A stretch of 64,000 bases of DNA from Fulvimarina manganoxydans. GTDB lineage: Bacteria > Pseudomonadota > Alphaproteobacteria > Rhizobiales > Rhizobiaceae. A program made the position numbers and the translations under genes. The DNA lies in contig NZ_FWXR01000022.1 of assembly GCF_900176465.1 (NCBI RefSeq), positions 24,932 to 88,931 on the forward strand, read 5' to 3'. Positions 1 through 8,109 of this stretch are shown here, piece by piece (within the stretch, counting starts at the first letter, position 1; each line of letters starts with the position of its first letter). The notes beneath the pieces are model-generated. The model saw only the letters and a list, made by a program, of their open reading frames with translations, did not search any database and had not been told where the DNA came from.

Positions 1-177
<177 letters not shown>

Positions 178-242
178 GCCATCTGGAAGGCGCGCGACCA
201 CCCGGCGACGCCGACGACCGCTTCCAAGGAGGCATTTGATCT

Positions 243-1139
243 ATGGCCCTCGACTGGGACAAGCTGCGGATCTTCCACGCCGCGGCCGAGGCCGGGTCTT
301 TCACCCACGCCGCAGAGGCCCTCAATCTCAGCCAGTCGGCGATCAGCCGGCAGGTCGCGGCCTTAGAACAGGAAGTCGGCGTCTCGCTGTTTCACCGTCA
401 TGCGCGCGGTCTCGTCCTGTCCGAACAGGGCGAGATGCTGTTCCGCACGGCCGACGACGTGTTGCAACGGCTCGAGACCGTTCGGGTCCAGCTCACCGAG
501 ACCAAGGAGAAGCCGACAGGCAAGCTTCGGGTGACGACGACGGTGGGCCTCGGTTCGGGCTGGCTGACGGAGCGTTCGAAGGAGTTTCTCGAACTCTATC
601 CCGATCTCGAACTCCAGCTCGTCTTCGACAATGAGGAGATCGACCTGACCCTGCGCAAGGCGGATGCCGCGATCCGGCTGCGCCAGCCTCAACAGCCGGA
701 TCTCATCCAGCGCCGCCTCTTCACGGTGCATCTCCATGTCTATGCCTCGCCGACTTATCTCTCACGATTCGGCTCGCCGGAGACGGTCGAGGATCTCGAT
801 CAGCACCGCATCATCACCTTCGGCGAGCCGGCGCCCAACTATCTGCGCAATCTCAACACGCTCGAAACCGTCGGTCTGCCCGACGGCCAGAGCCGCTCAC
901 CGATCCTGCAGATCAACAATCTGATTGCCATCCGCTCGGCGATCGAGAGCGGCATCGGGCTTGGCCTCCTGCCCGATTACATGATCGATAAACGCTCCAA
1001 GCTCGTCCAGATCCTGCCGGAGATGGAGATGCCCACCTTTGACACCTATCTCTGCTATCCCGAGCAGATGCGAAACGCGGCCAAGCTCAAGGTCTTCCGG
1101 GACTTCTTGATCTCCAAGGCCCGGACATGGACCTTCTGA
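243..1139 (+). CDS. lsrB: LysR-family regulator LsrB/VtlR
   Basis: A 298-residue LysR-type regulator. The N-terminal winged HTH (about residues 6-64) includes 'FTHAAEALNLSQSAISRQ'; the rest is the periplasmic-binding-like effector domain with 'GKLRVTTTVGLGSGWLTE' and 'RLRQPQQPDLIQRRLFTVH'. These stretches and the trxB neighbour match LsrB of Sinorhizobium and VtlR of Brucella, regulators of redox stress, envelope genes and small RNAs. The start ATG follows an AGGAGG-type site (aaggaggcatttgatct). The stop overlaps the next gene by 13 bases, suggesting a joint transcript. The specific regulon here is inferred from family knowledge. Confidence 0.9.
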   Translation: MALDWDKLRIFHAAAEAGSFTHAAEALNLSQSAISRQVAALEQEVGVSLFHRHARGLVLSEQGEMLFRTADDVLQRLETVRVQLTETKEKPTGKLRVTTTVGLGSGWLTERSKEFLELYPDLELQLVFDNEEIDLTLRKADAAIRLRQPQQPDLIQRRLFTVHLHVYASPTYLSRFGSPETVEDLDQHRIITFGEPAPNYLRNLNTLETVGLPDGQSRSPILQINNLIAIRSAIESGIGLGLLPDYMIDKRSKLVQILPEMEMPTFDTYLCYPEQMRNAAKLKVFRDFLISKARTWTF

Positions 1140-2065
1140 GGCGCCTCGGCTTCAGGCGAAAGCCGGCCGATGGAACGCGAGCCTTTGCCGATCGTCTCGT
1201 TTCCATGACAGACGACTTGATCGACGCCCTCCGCCCGGCCCCCTCCGTCGCGCTTGATGAGACGGGCCTGCCGCTGCGCATCGTCGCGATCGCCGACACC
1301 CATGGCGAGTCGAGGCTTTTCGCGCGTCTTCTTCAAGGGCTTCATGGGATCGAGACGGCACGCGACGCCGCCATCTATCTTCTCGGCGATCTCGTCGATA
1401 GAGGCCCAGACAGTCGCGGCTGCCTCGATATCGCGAGCCGCATTCTTCGAGAGCGGCCGGCCTCGCGGGTCTTTCTCGGCAATCACGACGAATGGTTCCT
1501 GCGCTTTCTAAAAGGCGATCTGAGCGAGGACGAAGCCCTGAACTGGCTGAGCCAGGGCGGGTCCGAGACGATCGAGAGCTACGGTCTTGCGGCGGATGGT
1601 AATCTGTCCCGTGTCAAAGACGCGGTGATCGAGACGGCACCGGATCACCTCGCGCTTCTCAACGAAGCCGAGGCGATCGGTCTCGTGGGCGATTTCGCCT
1701 TCGTTCATGCCGGTGTCGATCCGGCCAAGCCACTGGACGCTCAGGACCCCCATGACTGCGTCTGGATCCGGGCGCCCTTCATGCGCCATGAAGGCCCGCT
1801 TAGCCATGTGGTCGTCCATGGCCATACGCCCCAGAAGGGCCGCCGCCCGACGGTGACCGAGAACCGCATCTCGATCGACACCGGCGCCTGTTTCGTCGGA
1901 ACCATGACGGCGGTCGTTATCGACCGGGCTGCCGGCAGCATCGACTTCTACGCCGTCGACCGGGGCGGCACCTTCTCGGAGATCGCGGCCCATCGGCTCG
2001 ATCGCGGCTTCGGCACGGTTCTCGACCGGTTCGGCCCCAGCCGGCCGATGGCCGCCAAAGGCTGA
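1127..2065 (+). CDS. Calcineurin-like metallophosphoesterase (PPP-type)
   Basis: 312 residues of the bacterial PPP/ApaH-like phosphoesterase fold. Metal-binding motifs occur in the canonical order: AIADTHGE (about 63-70), LLGDLVDRGPDSRG (about 86-99), FLGNHDEWF (about 113-121) and HGHTPQKG (about 229-236). The enzyme should hydrolyse phosphoesters (phosphoprotein or dinucleotide) with a two-metal centre in the cytosol; the substrate cannot be read from the sequence. The chosen ATG overlaps the end of lsrB by 13 bases; an in-frame ATG at 1205 is an alternative. A terminator-like hairpin follows at 2088-2119. Confidence 0.85.
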   Translation: MDLLRRLGFRRKPADGTRAFADRLVSMTDDLIDALRPAPSVALDETGLPLRIVAIADTHGESRLFARLLQGLHGIETARDAAIYLLGDLVDRGPDSRGCLDIASRILRERPASRVFLGNHDEWFLRFLKGDLSEDEALNWLSQGGSETIESYGLAADGNLSRVKDAVIETAPDHLALLNEAEAIGLVGDFAFVHAGVDPAKPLDAQDPHDCVWIRAPFMRHEGPLSHVVVHGHTPQKGRRPTVTENRISIDTGACFVGTMTAVVIDRAAGSIDFYAVDRGGTFSEIAAHRLDRGFGTVLDRFGPSRPMAAKG

Positions 2066-2087
2066 TCGGGCGCGGTCTGAGACGAAA

Positions 2088-2119
2088 CCGGCCCGCCGAG
2101 GAAACGCTCGGCAGGCCGG
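2088..2119. terminator. Hairpin between convergent genes
   Basis: CCGGCC-c-GCCGAG pairs with CTCGGC-a-GGCCGG around a 6-base loop (gaaacg). This is a 12-bp stem with one mismatch, lying between the phosphoesterase and the convergent SRPBCC gene. There is no strong T-tract, so it may act as a bidirectional stem rather than a classic intrinsic terminator. Confidence 0.6.
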
Positions 2120-2148
2120 ATGGACCCTGAAAGGTCTCGCCTTCTGGC

Positions 2149-2631
2149 TTACATCCCCTTGGCTTTTTCCGCGATCGCCTGGATGCCGGCGTCATAAATG
2201 CCGCCGATCGCGTTCTCGGCCTCTTCGTCGGTGGCATTGGCCGCATCGAAGGTGCCGGACCAGGAGAGGGTCGCGGTATCCCCCTCGCCCGAGACCGAAA
2301 TCGTCGATTCGTAATTGGCCACCGGAAGCGGGCTCTCGACGATCCGATAGGTATAGGTGTGGGCCGCATCGTCGCGCGAGACCAGTTCCTCGACGATGGT
2401 GCCGCCGCCCTTGAGGGTCAGCGTGCGCCGTTCCTTGCCGTCCGCTTCGCCATCCTCGCAGGATTCGACAGCCGGGTGCCAGTCGCCGATGGCGCAGAAA
2501 TCGCCGACCACCTGCCAGACCGTATCCGGCGAGGCGGCGACCTCCGTCGACTTCTCGACCCCGAGCGCGAAAGCGGGCGTTGCCGCAAGGGCAAAACCGA
2601 AGGCGGCGAGCGGCAGAGCATAAGATTTCAT
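2149..2631 (-). CDS. Exported SRPBCC-family protein
   Basis: 160 residues. A signal peptide (MKSYALPLAAFGFALAATPAFA) is followed by a START/Bet v1-like SRPBCC domain: 'SPDTVWQVVGDFCAIGDWHPAVESC' region, 'GGGTIVEELVSRD' and a closing 'ATLSWSGTFDA'. Members of this fold bind small hydrophobic ligands in a deep cavity; this one would act in the periplasm. The start at 2631 is chosen because the signal peptide begins there and GGAGG lies 7-8 bases upstream; a longer frame to 2703 lacks such support. Two cysteines (near residues 51 and 64) could form a disulfide. Ligand unknown. Confidence 0.75.
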   Translation of the reverse strand: MKSYALPLAAFGFALAATPAFALGVEKSTEVAASPDTVWQVVGDFCAIGDWHPAVESCEDGEADGKERRTLTLKGGGTIVEELVSRDDAAHTYTYRIVESPLPVANYESTISVSGEGDTATLSWSGTFDAANATDEEAENAIGGIYDAGIQAIAEKAKGM

Positions 2632-2930
2632 GATGTGGTCCTCCCGAACATGAAAGCCGGCCATTCGCGCCAGGGATCGCCAATGGAAGAACGACCACGG
2701 CAACGCCGCGGCGCCATCTTACGGCCAGCTGGTTGGTCAGTGTCCGAGCGAGAATTTATCTCGCTGCCCGAGACTGACAAGCTGGCGGATGGGTAGAGCC
2801 AAGCAGATCGCGATGCTCCGAGGCTGACCACCGGCCTCGACAGCCGCCCGAGGCGTTTCCTCGGCGCCGGCTCCTTCTTAACATTTGGCATGTGGCGCAT
2901 AAGAACGGCAACTGAGGCTAGACCCAAACA

Positions 2931-2963
2931 AAAAACGCCGCCCGCTGGGAGCAGACGGCGTTT
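2931..2963 (-). terminator. Intrinsic terminator of the 2990-3403 gene
   Basis: Read on the minus strand, AAACGCCG (2963-2956) pairs with CGGCGTTT (2940-2933) and is followed by further T residues (TTTTTTGTTTG). The stem begins 27 bases after the stop codon of the small exported protein. Confidence 0.8.
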
Positions 2964-2989
2964 CGCATTCGAATGTCTTTGGCTCAGGC

Positions 2990-3403
2990 TTACTGAACGG
3001 CCTGGGTGTTTGCCTCGTCCTGCAGCGCGGCGGCTTCGCCGGTCGCGTTCTGGCCCGGCGAGAAGGTCGCGCCCGAACCCGGAACCAGCGGCTGGTCGCC
3101 CGATGCCATGTCACCCGTCGTCTCGGCGGGCGTGCCGGCGGCGACGGCGTTCCGCTCGTCGGCTTCGTTCATTTCGATCTGCGATTCATTGCCAGGAATG
3201 ATCGTCTCATTGGTCGCGTTCGCGACCGGTGCATCCGTCATCACATCCGGCTGGGCGGCGACGGCATCACGCGTGGCGGCATTGTTCTCTTCGATCACCG
3301 TCTCCGAACCCGGAACATTCGGGATGGCGTCCTGGGCGAAGGCCGGGAAGGCAAAGGCGGAAACGCCGGCGATGATGGTGGCGGTGCGAATGGTCTTCAA
3401 CAT
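2990..3403 (-). CDS. Small exported protein with three internal repeats
   Basis: 137 residues, no recognised family. A signal peptide (MLKTIRTATIIAGVSAFAFPAFA) precedes an acidic, Ala/Glu/Asn-rich mature chain. That chain contains three imperfect units of about 33-37 residues, each opening with a hydrophobic-Pro-Gly motif: NVPGSETVIEENN, IIPGNESQIEMNE and LVPGSGATFSPGQ. The first two also share (R)(D/N)AVAA. The start at 3403 is set by the signal peptide and an upstream AAAGGA; the frame extends to 3556 without support. Probably a disordered periplasmic protein; function unknown. Confidence 0.65.
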   Translation of the reverse strand: MLKTIRTATIIAGVSAFAFPAFAQDAIPNVPGSETVIEENNAATRDAVAAQPDVMTDAPVANATNETIIPGNESQIEMNEADERNAVAAGTPAETTGDMASGDQPLVPGSGATFSPGQNATGEAAALQDEANTQAVQ

Positions 3404-3612
3404 GATTTTGCGTCCTTTGATGTCTGGCCACCGGGTCTCGGGCGGCCCGTCAATTTTCGCGAACCTTTTGTCTTGGCTCGTTCGGTCGGATAACGGCAGG
3501 ATGGGCAGATAGTTTCCGGACGAACTGTCAACCGTGCGTGAACGAGAAAAGATCACGCATGACAGAACCGTGAAGGTACGAAAACCGGTTCGAATGACTG
3601 GTCTACTTGACG

Positions 3613-4344
3613 TTACGACGTCTCGATATTGGCGGCTCTGCGCGTTTCGTTTGCGCCGCTCCCCTCGCGAGGATCGGTTTTTCGTTCAACGATCAGGTCC
3701 CGATGGCTAGTCAAATGTGCCTCGATCGCGCGGCGACAGGCTTCCGCGTCGCGTTCTGTCGCCGCTTTCAGGATCGCCGCATGTTGGGGGATCGTCTCAG
3801 GCCGGAAACCATAGGTTGGCAGGATGGCGACGACCTGCTGGCGATAGCGCTCGAAACTGTTGCGATGGGCCTCGCGCAGCGTCGTCGACGGGCAGGCCGA
3901 CATCAGCACCTCGTGAAACTCCCAGTCGATGCGTGTCCAGACCGGGATGACGGGCTTGATCTGCGCCATCTCGTTCATTCGATGCTCGATATGGGCGAGC
4001 TTGTGATGGGCGGCATAGAGCCTCGCCTCCCATTCCAGATCGCCATGAAGAAAGGCGAGCCGGGCCCCTTCGGCCTCCAGAAGCAGGCGATAGGCGAGCG
4101 TCTCCTCCAGCTTTTCGAAAGAGGCCTCGGGCATATGGAAGCCACGCTGCTCTTCCGTTGTCAGGAGCTGCTCGCCGGTCAGGCGCAGGAACACCTCCCG
4201 GATCGCCGTCGCGCCCATTCCGTATTCGTCCCGGAAGCGATCGGGGCGCAGGCGCTCGCCGGCCGCGAATTCTCCCGAAATCAGCCGCCCTTTGAAGGAT
4301 TGGTACATCGCCTGGGGCGAGACACCGATGCGCCGTGTCGTCAA
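3613..4344 (-). CDS. GntR-family (FCD) regulator of the TRAP/UxaA locus
   Basis: 243 residues. An N-terminal GntR winged HTH (about 10-75: 'LISGEFAAGERLRPDRF', 'MGATAIREVFLRLTGEQLL') is joined to an all-helical FCD ligand domain with metal-type residues (DWEFHEVLM, then HLTSH near the end). It reads from a TTG start at 4344 with GAGGG 5-6 bases upstream; no in-frame ATG is better placed. The gene is divergent from the TRAP transporter operon (250-base gap), the usual arrangement for a repressor that responds to the transported acid or its breakdown product. This role is inferred. Confidence 0.8.
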   Translation of the reverse strand: MTTRRIGVSPQAMYQSFKGRLISGEFAAGERLRPDRFRDEYGMGATAIREVFLRLTGEQLLTTEEQRGFHMPEASFEKLEETLAYRLLLEAEGARLAFLHGDLEWEARLYAAHHKLAHIEHRMNEMAQIKPVIPVWTRIDWEFHEVLMSACPSTTLREAHRNSFERYRQQVVAILPTYGFRPETIPQHAAILKAATERDAEACRRAIEAHLTSHRDLIVERKTDPREGSGANETRRAANIETS

Positions 4345-4430
4345 GGTCGCCCTCGCATGGCTCTCCCCCTCCTCCCACGAGTCCGCGCCTCCCTCGCGCC
4401 GATCTCGACATTTCTATTTTCGCGACTTGA

Positions 4431-4440
4431 GAAAATTTTC
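4431..4440. promoter_or_regulatory. Palindrome in the divergent GntR/TRAP control region
   Basis: GAAAATTTTC is a perfect 10-base palindrome in an AT-rich patch (4410-4470) of an otherwise GC-rich divergent intergenic region. It is a plausible operator or promoter element for the GntR regulator and the TRAP operon. The -10/-35 boxes cannot be placed with certainty. Confidence 0.35.
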
Positions 4441-4594
4441 GAAATTATGTCAATCGACGAAAATGACGCTTGTCTGCGAACACAGGTTTGCTAGGGTCGC
4501 GGCGCCAGAAGGGAGTGCTGGCCAGACGGGAGTGGTCTCAAGGAGGGGTCGCTCGAGCTCCGGCTTGCCGCCTGAATTCTCGAGGGAGGAAATC

Positions 4595-5668
4595 ATGACG
4601 ATCATCAAGAGCGCGATCGCCGCGCTGACGGCCACCACGCTGCTCGCAGGCGCGGCGGCGGCCCAGACCACCACGCTGCGCATCCAGACCCATTACGGCC
4701 CGGAGACGCCGTCGGGTAAGCTCGCGGCCGAATTCATCGACGACGTCCAGACCATGTCGGGCGGCGATATCCAGATCGAGATGTTCTATTCGTCCTCGGT
4801 TGTGAAGACGGTCGAAGCCTTCGACGCCGCCGCCAACGGCATTCTCGACTGCGACATGACGGGCGGCGCCTATCAGACCGGCAAGAACCCGGCCTTCCAG
4901 TTCGTCGGCGACATCATGGGCGGCTACGACACGCCCTATCAGCAGCTGTCCTGGCTCTATTACGGCGGCGGTCTGGAAAAGGCCCAGGAGCTCTACAACC
5001 AGTTCGGCATGCAGCTGATCGGCTGGTGGATCTATGGTCAGGAATCCCTGGCTTCCTCGACGGAGCTCAAGGGTATCGACGATCTGAAAGAGTGGAACTT
5101 CCGCTCGCCTCCGGGCCTGGAAACCGAGATCTTCGCCTCGCTCGGCGCCAAGCCGACCGTTCTCGACTTCACCGAAGTGCCGACCGCGCTGGAGACCAAG
5201 CTGATCGCGGGCTCCGACGCGTCCGGTCTTGCGAACAATGTCGGCCTCGGCCTCTACGACATCGTCAACAACGCGACCTATCCGGGCTTCCACTCGATGC
5301 CGTCGGATCATCTGGCCTGCAACAAGTCCGTCTATGACGCGATGCCGGACGCCCATAAGCGCATCCTGAACGTCGCCATGCAGGCGCTCGCTCTGAAGAC
5401 CGCGCTGACATTCGAGAAGAAGAACGCGGAAGCGGCCGCCCAGCTGCGCGAGAAGGGCGTCAATCTGTGGGATTGGAGCCAGGAGGATCGCGCCAAGTTC
5501 CGCGAGGCCGCTCAGGCCAAGTGGCAGGATTGGGCCGAGAGAAGCCCCGAGGCCCGCGCGCTGGTCGACAGCCACGTCGCTTATCTCAAGGAACTCGGTC
5601 TGATCGCGAGCTCCGATGGCGGCGAAGCCGGCAACGAGGCGGCCGCCGAGGGCCAGAGCGCCAACTGA
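4595..5668 (+). CDS. TRAP transporter substrate-binding protein (DctP family)
   Basis: 357 residues. A signal peptide (MTIIKSAIAALTATTLLAGAAAAQ) is followed by a DctP fold beginning 'TTLRIQTHYGPETPSGKLAAE', with the family's 'EMFYSSSVV' and 'EWNFRSPPG' segments; the arginine in the latter normally grips the substrate carboxylate. It resembles the TakP-like branch that binds 2-oxo or other organic acids. The start at 4595 is chosen for the signal peptide and the AGGGAGGA upstream; the frame is open further upstream to 4292. First gene of a TRAP operon that ends in a sugar-acid dehydratase, so a hexonate/hexarate-type substrate is inferred. Confidence 0.85.
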   Translation: MTIIKSAIAALTATTLLAGAAAAQTTTLRIQTHYGPETPSGKLAAEFIDDVQTMSGGDIQIEMFYSSSVVKTVEAFDAAANGILDCDMTGGAYQTGKNPAFQFVGDIMGGYDTPYQQLSWLYYGGGLEKAQELYNQFGMQLIGWWIYGQESLASSTELKGIDDLKEWNFRSPPGLETEIFASLGAKPTVLDFTEVPTALETKLIAGSDASGLANNVGLGLYDIVNNATYPGFHSMPSDHLACNKSVYDAMPDAHKRILNVAMQALALKTALTFEKKNAEAAAQLREKGVNLWDWSQEDRAKFREAAQAKWQDWAERSPEARALVDSHVAYLKELGLIASSDGGEAGNEAAAEGQSAN

Positions 5669-5761
5669 TCGCGCTTTCACGACAACAATGACTTGCGGGC
5701 CGGCAGGCGAAAGGCATGCCGGCCCGCCGACAAGCCAAGGACCAAGGGCGGGAGGCCAAGA

Positions 5762-6337
5762 ATGGTCGAACATGAGAAGACCGGTCCCGTCGACTGGATC
5801 GTCTGGGGTTTCTCGCGGATCGCGATGTGGGCGCCCGCCTTCGTCGTGGCGATCATGTTCTACGAAGTGATCATGCGTTACATCTTCGTCGCGCCCACCT
5901 TGTGGGTAAACGAGATGAGCCTTTGGGTCGCGGGCGGCATCTATCTCTCCGCCGGGCTCTACGCCATGCAGCAGCGTAGCCATATCCGCATCACGCTGAT
6001 CTACGATGCCTGCCCGCGATGGCTGCGGCGCAGCTTCGACATCATCTCGACGCTCTGCATCCTCACCTTCGCCTTTGTGCTTATTTGGGGCGGATATGGC
6101 GAAGCCTACGACAAGCTGATGCGCTGGGAGACCTTCGGCACGGCCTGGGACCCGCCGATCCCGGCAACCTTGAAGCCGGCGATCCTCTTCGCGCTTCTGG
6201 TTCTCTCCTGCCAGGCGATCTCCAATCTCATCGCCGATTGGAATGCCGATCCCCAAAGCGAGGATCCGGCCGAGGACTTCTACATCCCGACCGAGGATCA
6301 GCCGGACGGCAATACGCGCAAGCCCGCAGGCCGATAA
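5762..6337 (+). CDS. TRAP transporter small permease (DctQ family)
   Basis: 191 residues with four predicted membrane helices (about 12-36, 47-68, 88-111 and 137-158), the normal DctQ topology. Motifs include 'FYEVIMRYIFVAPTLWVNE', the conserved R-Y-x-F/W-x-E segment of small TRAP permeases. The start at 5762 is favoured by GGGAGG about 9 bases upstream; an in-frame ATG at 5693 would add a basic leader. It forms the membrane complex with the large permease downstream and the binding protein upstream. The hydrophilic acidic tail (about 165-191) is longer than usual. Confidence 0.85.
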   Translation: MVEHEKTGPVDWIVWGFSRIAMWAPAFVVAIMFYEVIMRYIFVAPTLWVNEMSLWVAGGIYLSAGLYAMQQRSHIRITLIYDACPRWLRRSFDIISTLCILTFAFVLIWGGYGEAYDKLMRWETFGTAWDPPIPATLKPAILFALLVLSCQAISNLIADWNADPQSEDPAEDFYIPTEDQPDGNTRKPAGR

Positions 6338-6422
6338 AGCACTCCGCGACAAGCCAGCTTGTCGCGGCCTCCGGCTTTTGCCCACGTCAAAGCCCCGCCT
6401 CTTTTAGTTAAGGACGCCGCCG

Positions 6423-8024
6423 ATGGACGTCGGAACGATCTCCCTCATTCTGCTTTTCGGCCTCTTCGCCCTGCTCGCGATCGGCATGCCGCTGGGCTTT
6501 GCCTCCGGCTTCCTGGCCGTCGTGACCATGGTGCTGAAATTCGGCCCCGACCTTCTGTTCCGCAATTTCGGCACCGGCCCGCTCGGCATTCTCTCCCAGC
6601 GCATCTACGGCGTCCTGACCGACTATGTCCTCATCTCGGTGCCGCTCTTCATCCTGATGGCGACGCTGCTCGAACGATCCTCGATCGCCAAGGATATGTA
6701 TGAGAGCCTCAATATGTGGTTCTCGCGCACGCGCGGCGGCATTGCCGTCGTCACCGCCGTGATGGCGATCATCATGGCGGCAATGAGCGGTATCATCGGC
6801 GGCGAGGTGGTACTTCTCGGCCTCATCGCCCTGCCCCAGATGCTGCGCCTTGGCTACAACCAGAATCTCGCCATCGGCACGATCTGCGCGTCCGGTTCGC
6901 TCGGCACCATGATCCCGCCCTCGATCGTCCTCATCTTCTACGGCCTGACCACCGAGACCTCGATCCAGGCCCTGTTCCAGGCGGCCTTCCTGCCCGGCTT
7001 CATCATGGGCGGCCTCTATATCGTTTATATTCTGGTGCGCACGCGCATCAATCCGGACCTTGCCCCGCTGCCCGAGCCGAGCCCGGGCGACCTCACCGGT
7101 CTCGATAAGATCAAGGCCTTCGGCACGCTCGTCGGCTGGATCGCTGGTGCCATCGGCGTCCTTGTCGTGGCCTCCGCGATCATGCACGAGGTCCAGAATT
7201 CCGTCGGGGTCCTCAGAACCGGCGAATACGACCCGTTGGATCTGACGACGGTCCTGATCTGGGCGGTCGTCGCGGTCGCCGGCCTTCTTGGCCCCAAACT
7301 CGCTCTTCCCGGCTTTATCGTCTCCAAGACCTGGGAGATGACCCGCGGTCTCATCGCGCCGATGTTCATCGTCGTCGTGGTGCTCGGCTCGATCTATGGC
7401 GGCTTCACCGGCATCACCGAGGCGGCCGGCATGGGCACGGTGGCGGTTCTCATCATCATCATCCTGCGCGGCGAGTTCACGTTCAATCTCATCAAGGAAG
7501 CCTCGATGCGGACCTTCCGCTCGACCGGCGCGATCATCTGGGTGACCTTCGGCGCGACGGCGCTCGCCGGGGCCTACACGATCGCCGGCGGCCCGACCTA
7601 TGTCGCCAATCTGATCGTCGGCTCCGATCTCGGCACTTGGGCGGTGCTCGGCTTGATGATGATCATCTTCCTCATCCTTGGCTGTCTGATGGACTGGGTC
7701 GGCATCGTGCTCCTCGTCATGCCGGTCTTCTTGCCCATCGTCCTGCAGCTGCCGATCGAGGAGATCGGCCTTCTGGGTGGGCTCGCGGTCGATCCGCGCT
7801 TCGTGTCGGTCTGGTTCGGCGTTCTCTTCTGCGTGAATATGCAGGTCTCGTTCCTGTCACCGCCTTTCGGTCCCGCCGCCTTCTATCTGAAGTCCGTCGC
7901 CCCGCCACACATCACCCTGCCGCAGATCTTCAAAGGCTTCATGCCCTTCATCGCCCTGCAGCTCTTCACCCTCGCCTTGATCTTCTTCTTCCCGGAGATC
8001 ACCATGGCGTTCAGGTCCGAATAG
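6423..8024 (+). CDS. TRAP transporter large permease (DctM family)
   Basis: 533 residues with about 12-14 hydrophobic helices, the ion-coupled channel subunit of the TRAP system. DctM-type features include 'IGMPLGFASGFLAVV' at the N-terminus, 'GSLGTMIPPSIVLIFYG' near residue 160 and 'GCLMDWVGIVLLVMPVFLP' near residue 420. It is about 100 residues longer than the typical 425-residue DctM because of an extra loop and helices around residues 205-300. An AAGGA ribosome site precedes the ATG. Operon order P-Q-M is standard. Confidence 0.9.
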   Translation: MDVGTISLILLFGLFALLAIGMPLGFASGFLAVVTMVLKFGPDLLFRNFGTGPLGILSQRIYGVLTDYVLISVPLFILMATLLERSSIAKDMYESLNMWFSRTRGGIAVVTAVMAIIMAAMSGIIGGEVVLLGLIALPQMLRLGYNQNLAIGTICASGSLGTMIPPSIVLIFYGLTTETSIQALFQAAFLPGFIMGGLYIVYILVRTRINPDLAPLPEPSPGDLTGLDKIKAFGTLVGWIAGAIGVLVVASAIMHEVQNSVGVLRTGEYDPLDLTTVLIWAVVAVAGLLGPKLALPGFIVSKTWEMTRGLIAPMFIVVVVLGSIYGGFTGITEAAGMGTVAVLIIIILRGEFTFNLIKEASMRTFRSTGAIIWVTFGATALAGAYTIAGGPTYVANLIVGSDLGTWAVLGLMMIIFLILGCLMDWVGIVLLVMPVFLPIVLQLPIEEIGLLGGLAVDPRFVSVWFGVLFCVNMQVSFLSPPFGPAAFYLKSVAPPHITLPQIFKGFMPFIALQLFTLALIFFFPEITMAFRSE

Positions 8025-8109
8025 CCCGGCCGGCAGGATCATGGTTCAGAACGGGCGCGATGGCTTTCAAGCGATCGCGCCCGTCGCCCGTTCACTTGAA
8101 AGCACCCCC

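Noticed and set aside
4538..6385. 615-residue minus-strand open frame
   Set aside because: Antisense to the TRAP binding protein and small permease, both with strong family motifs.
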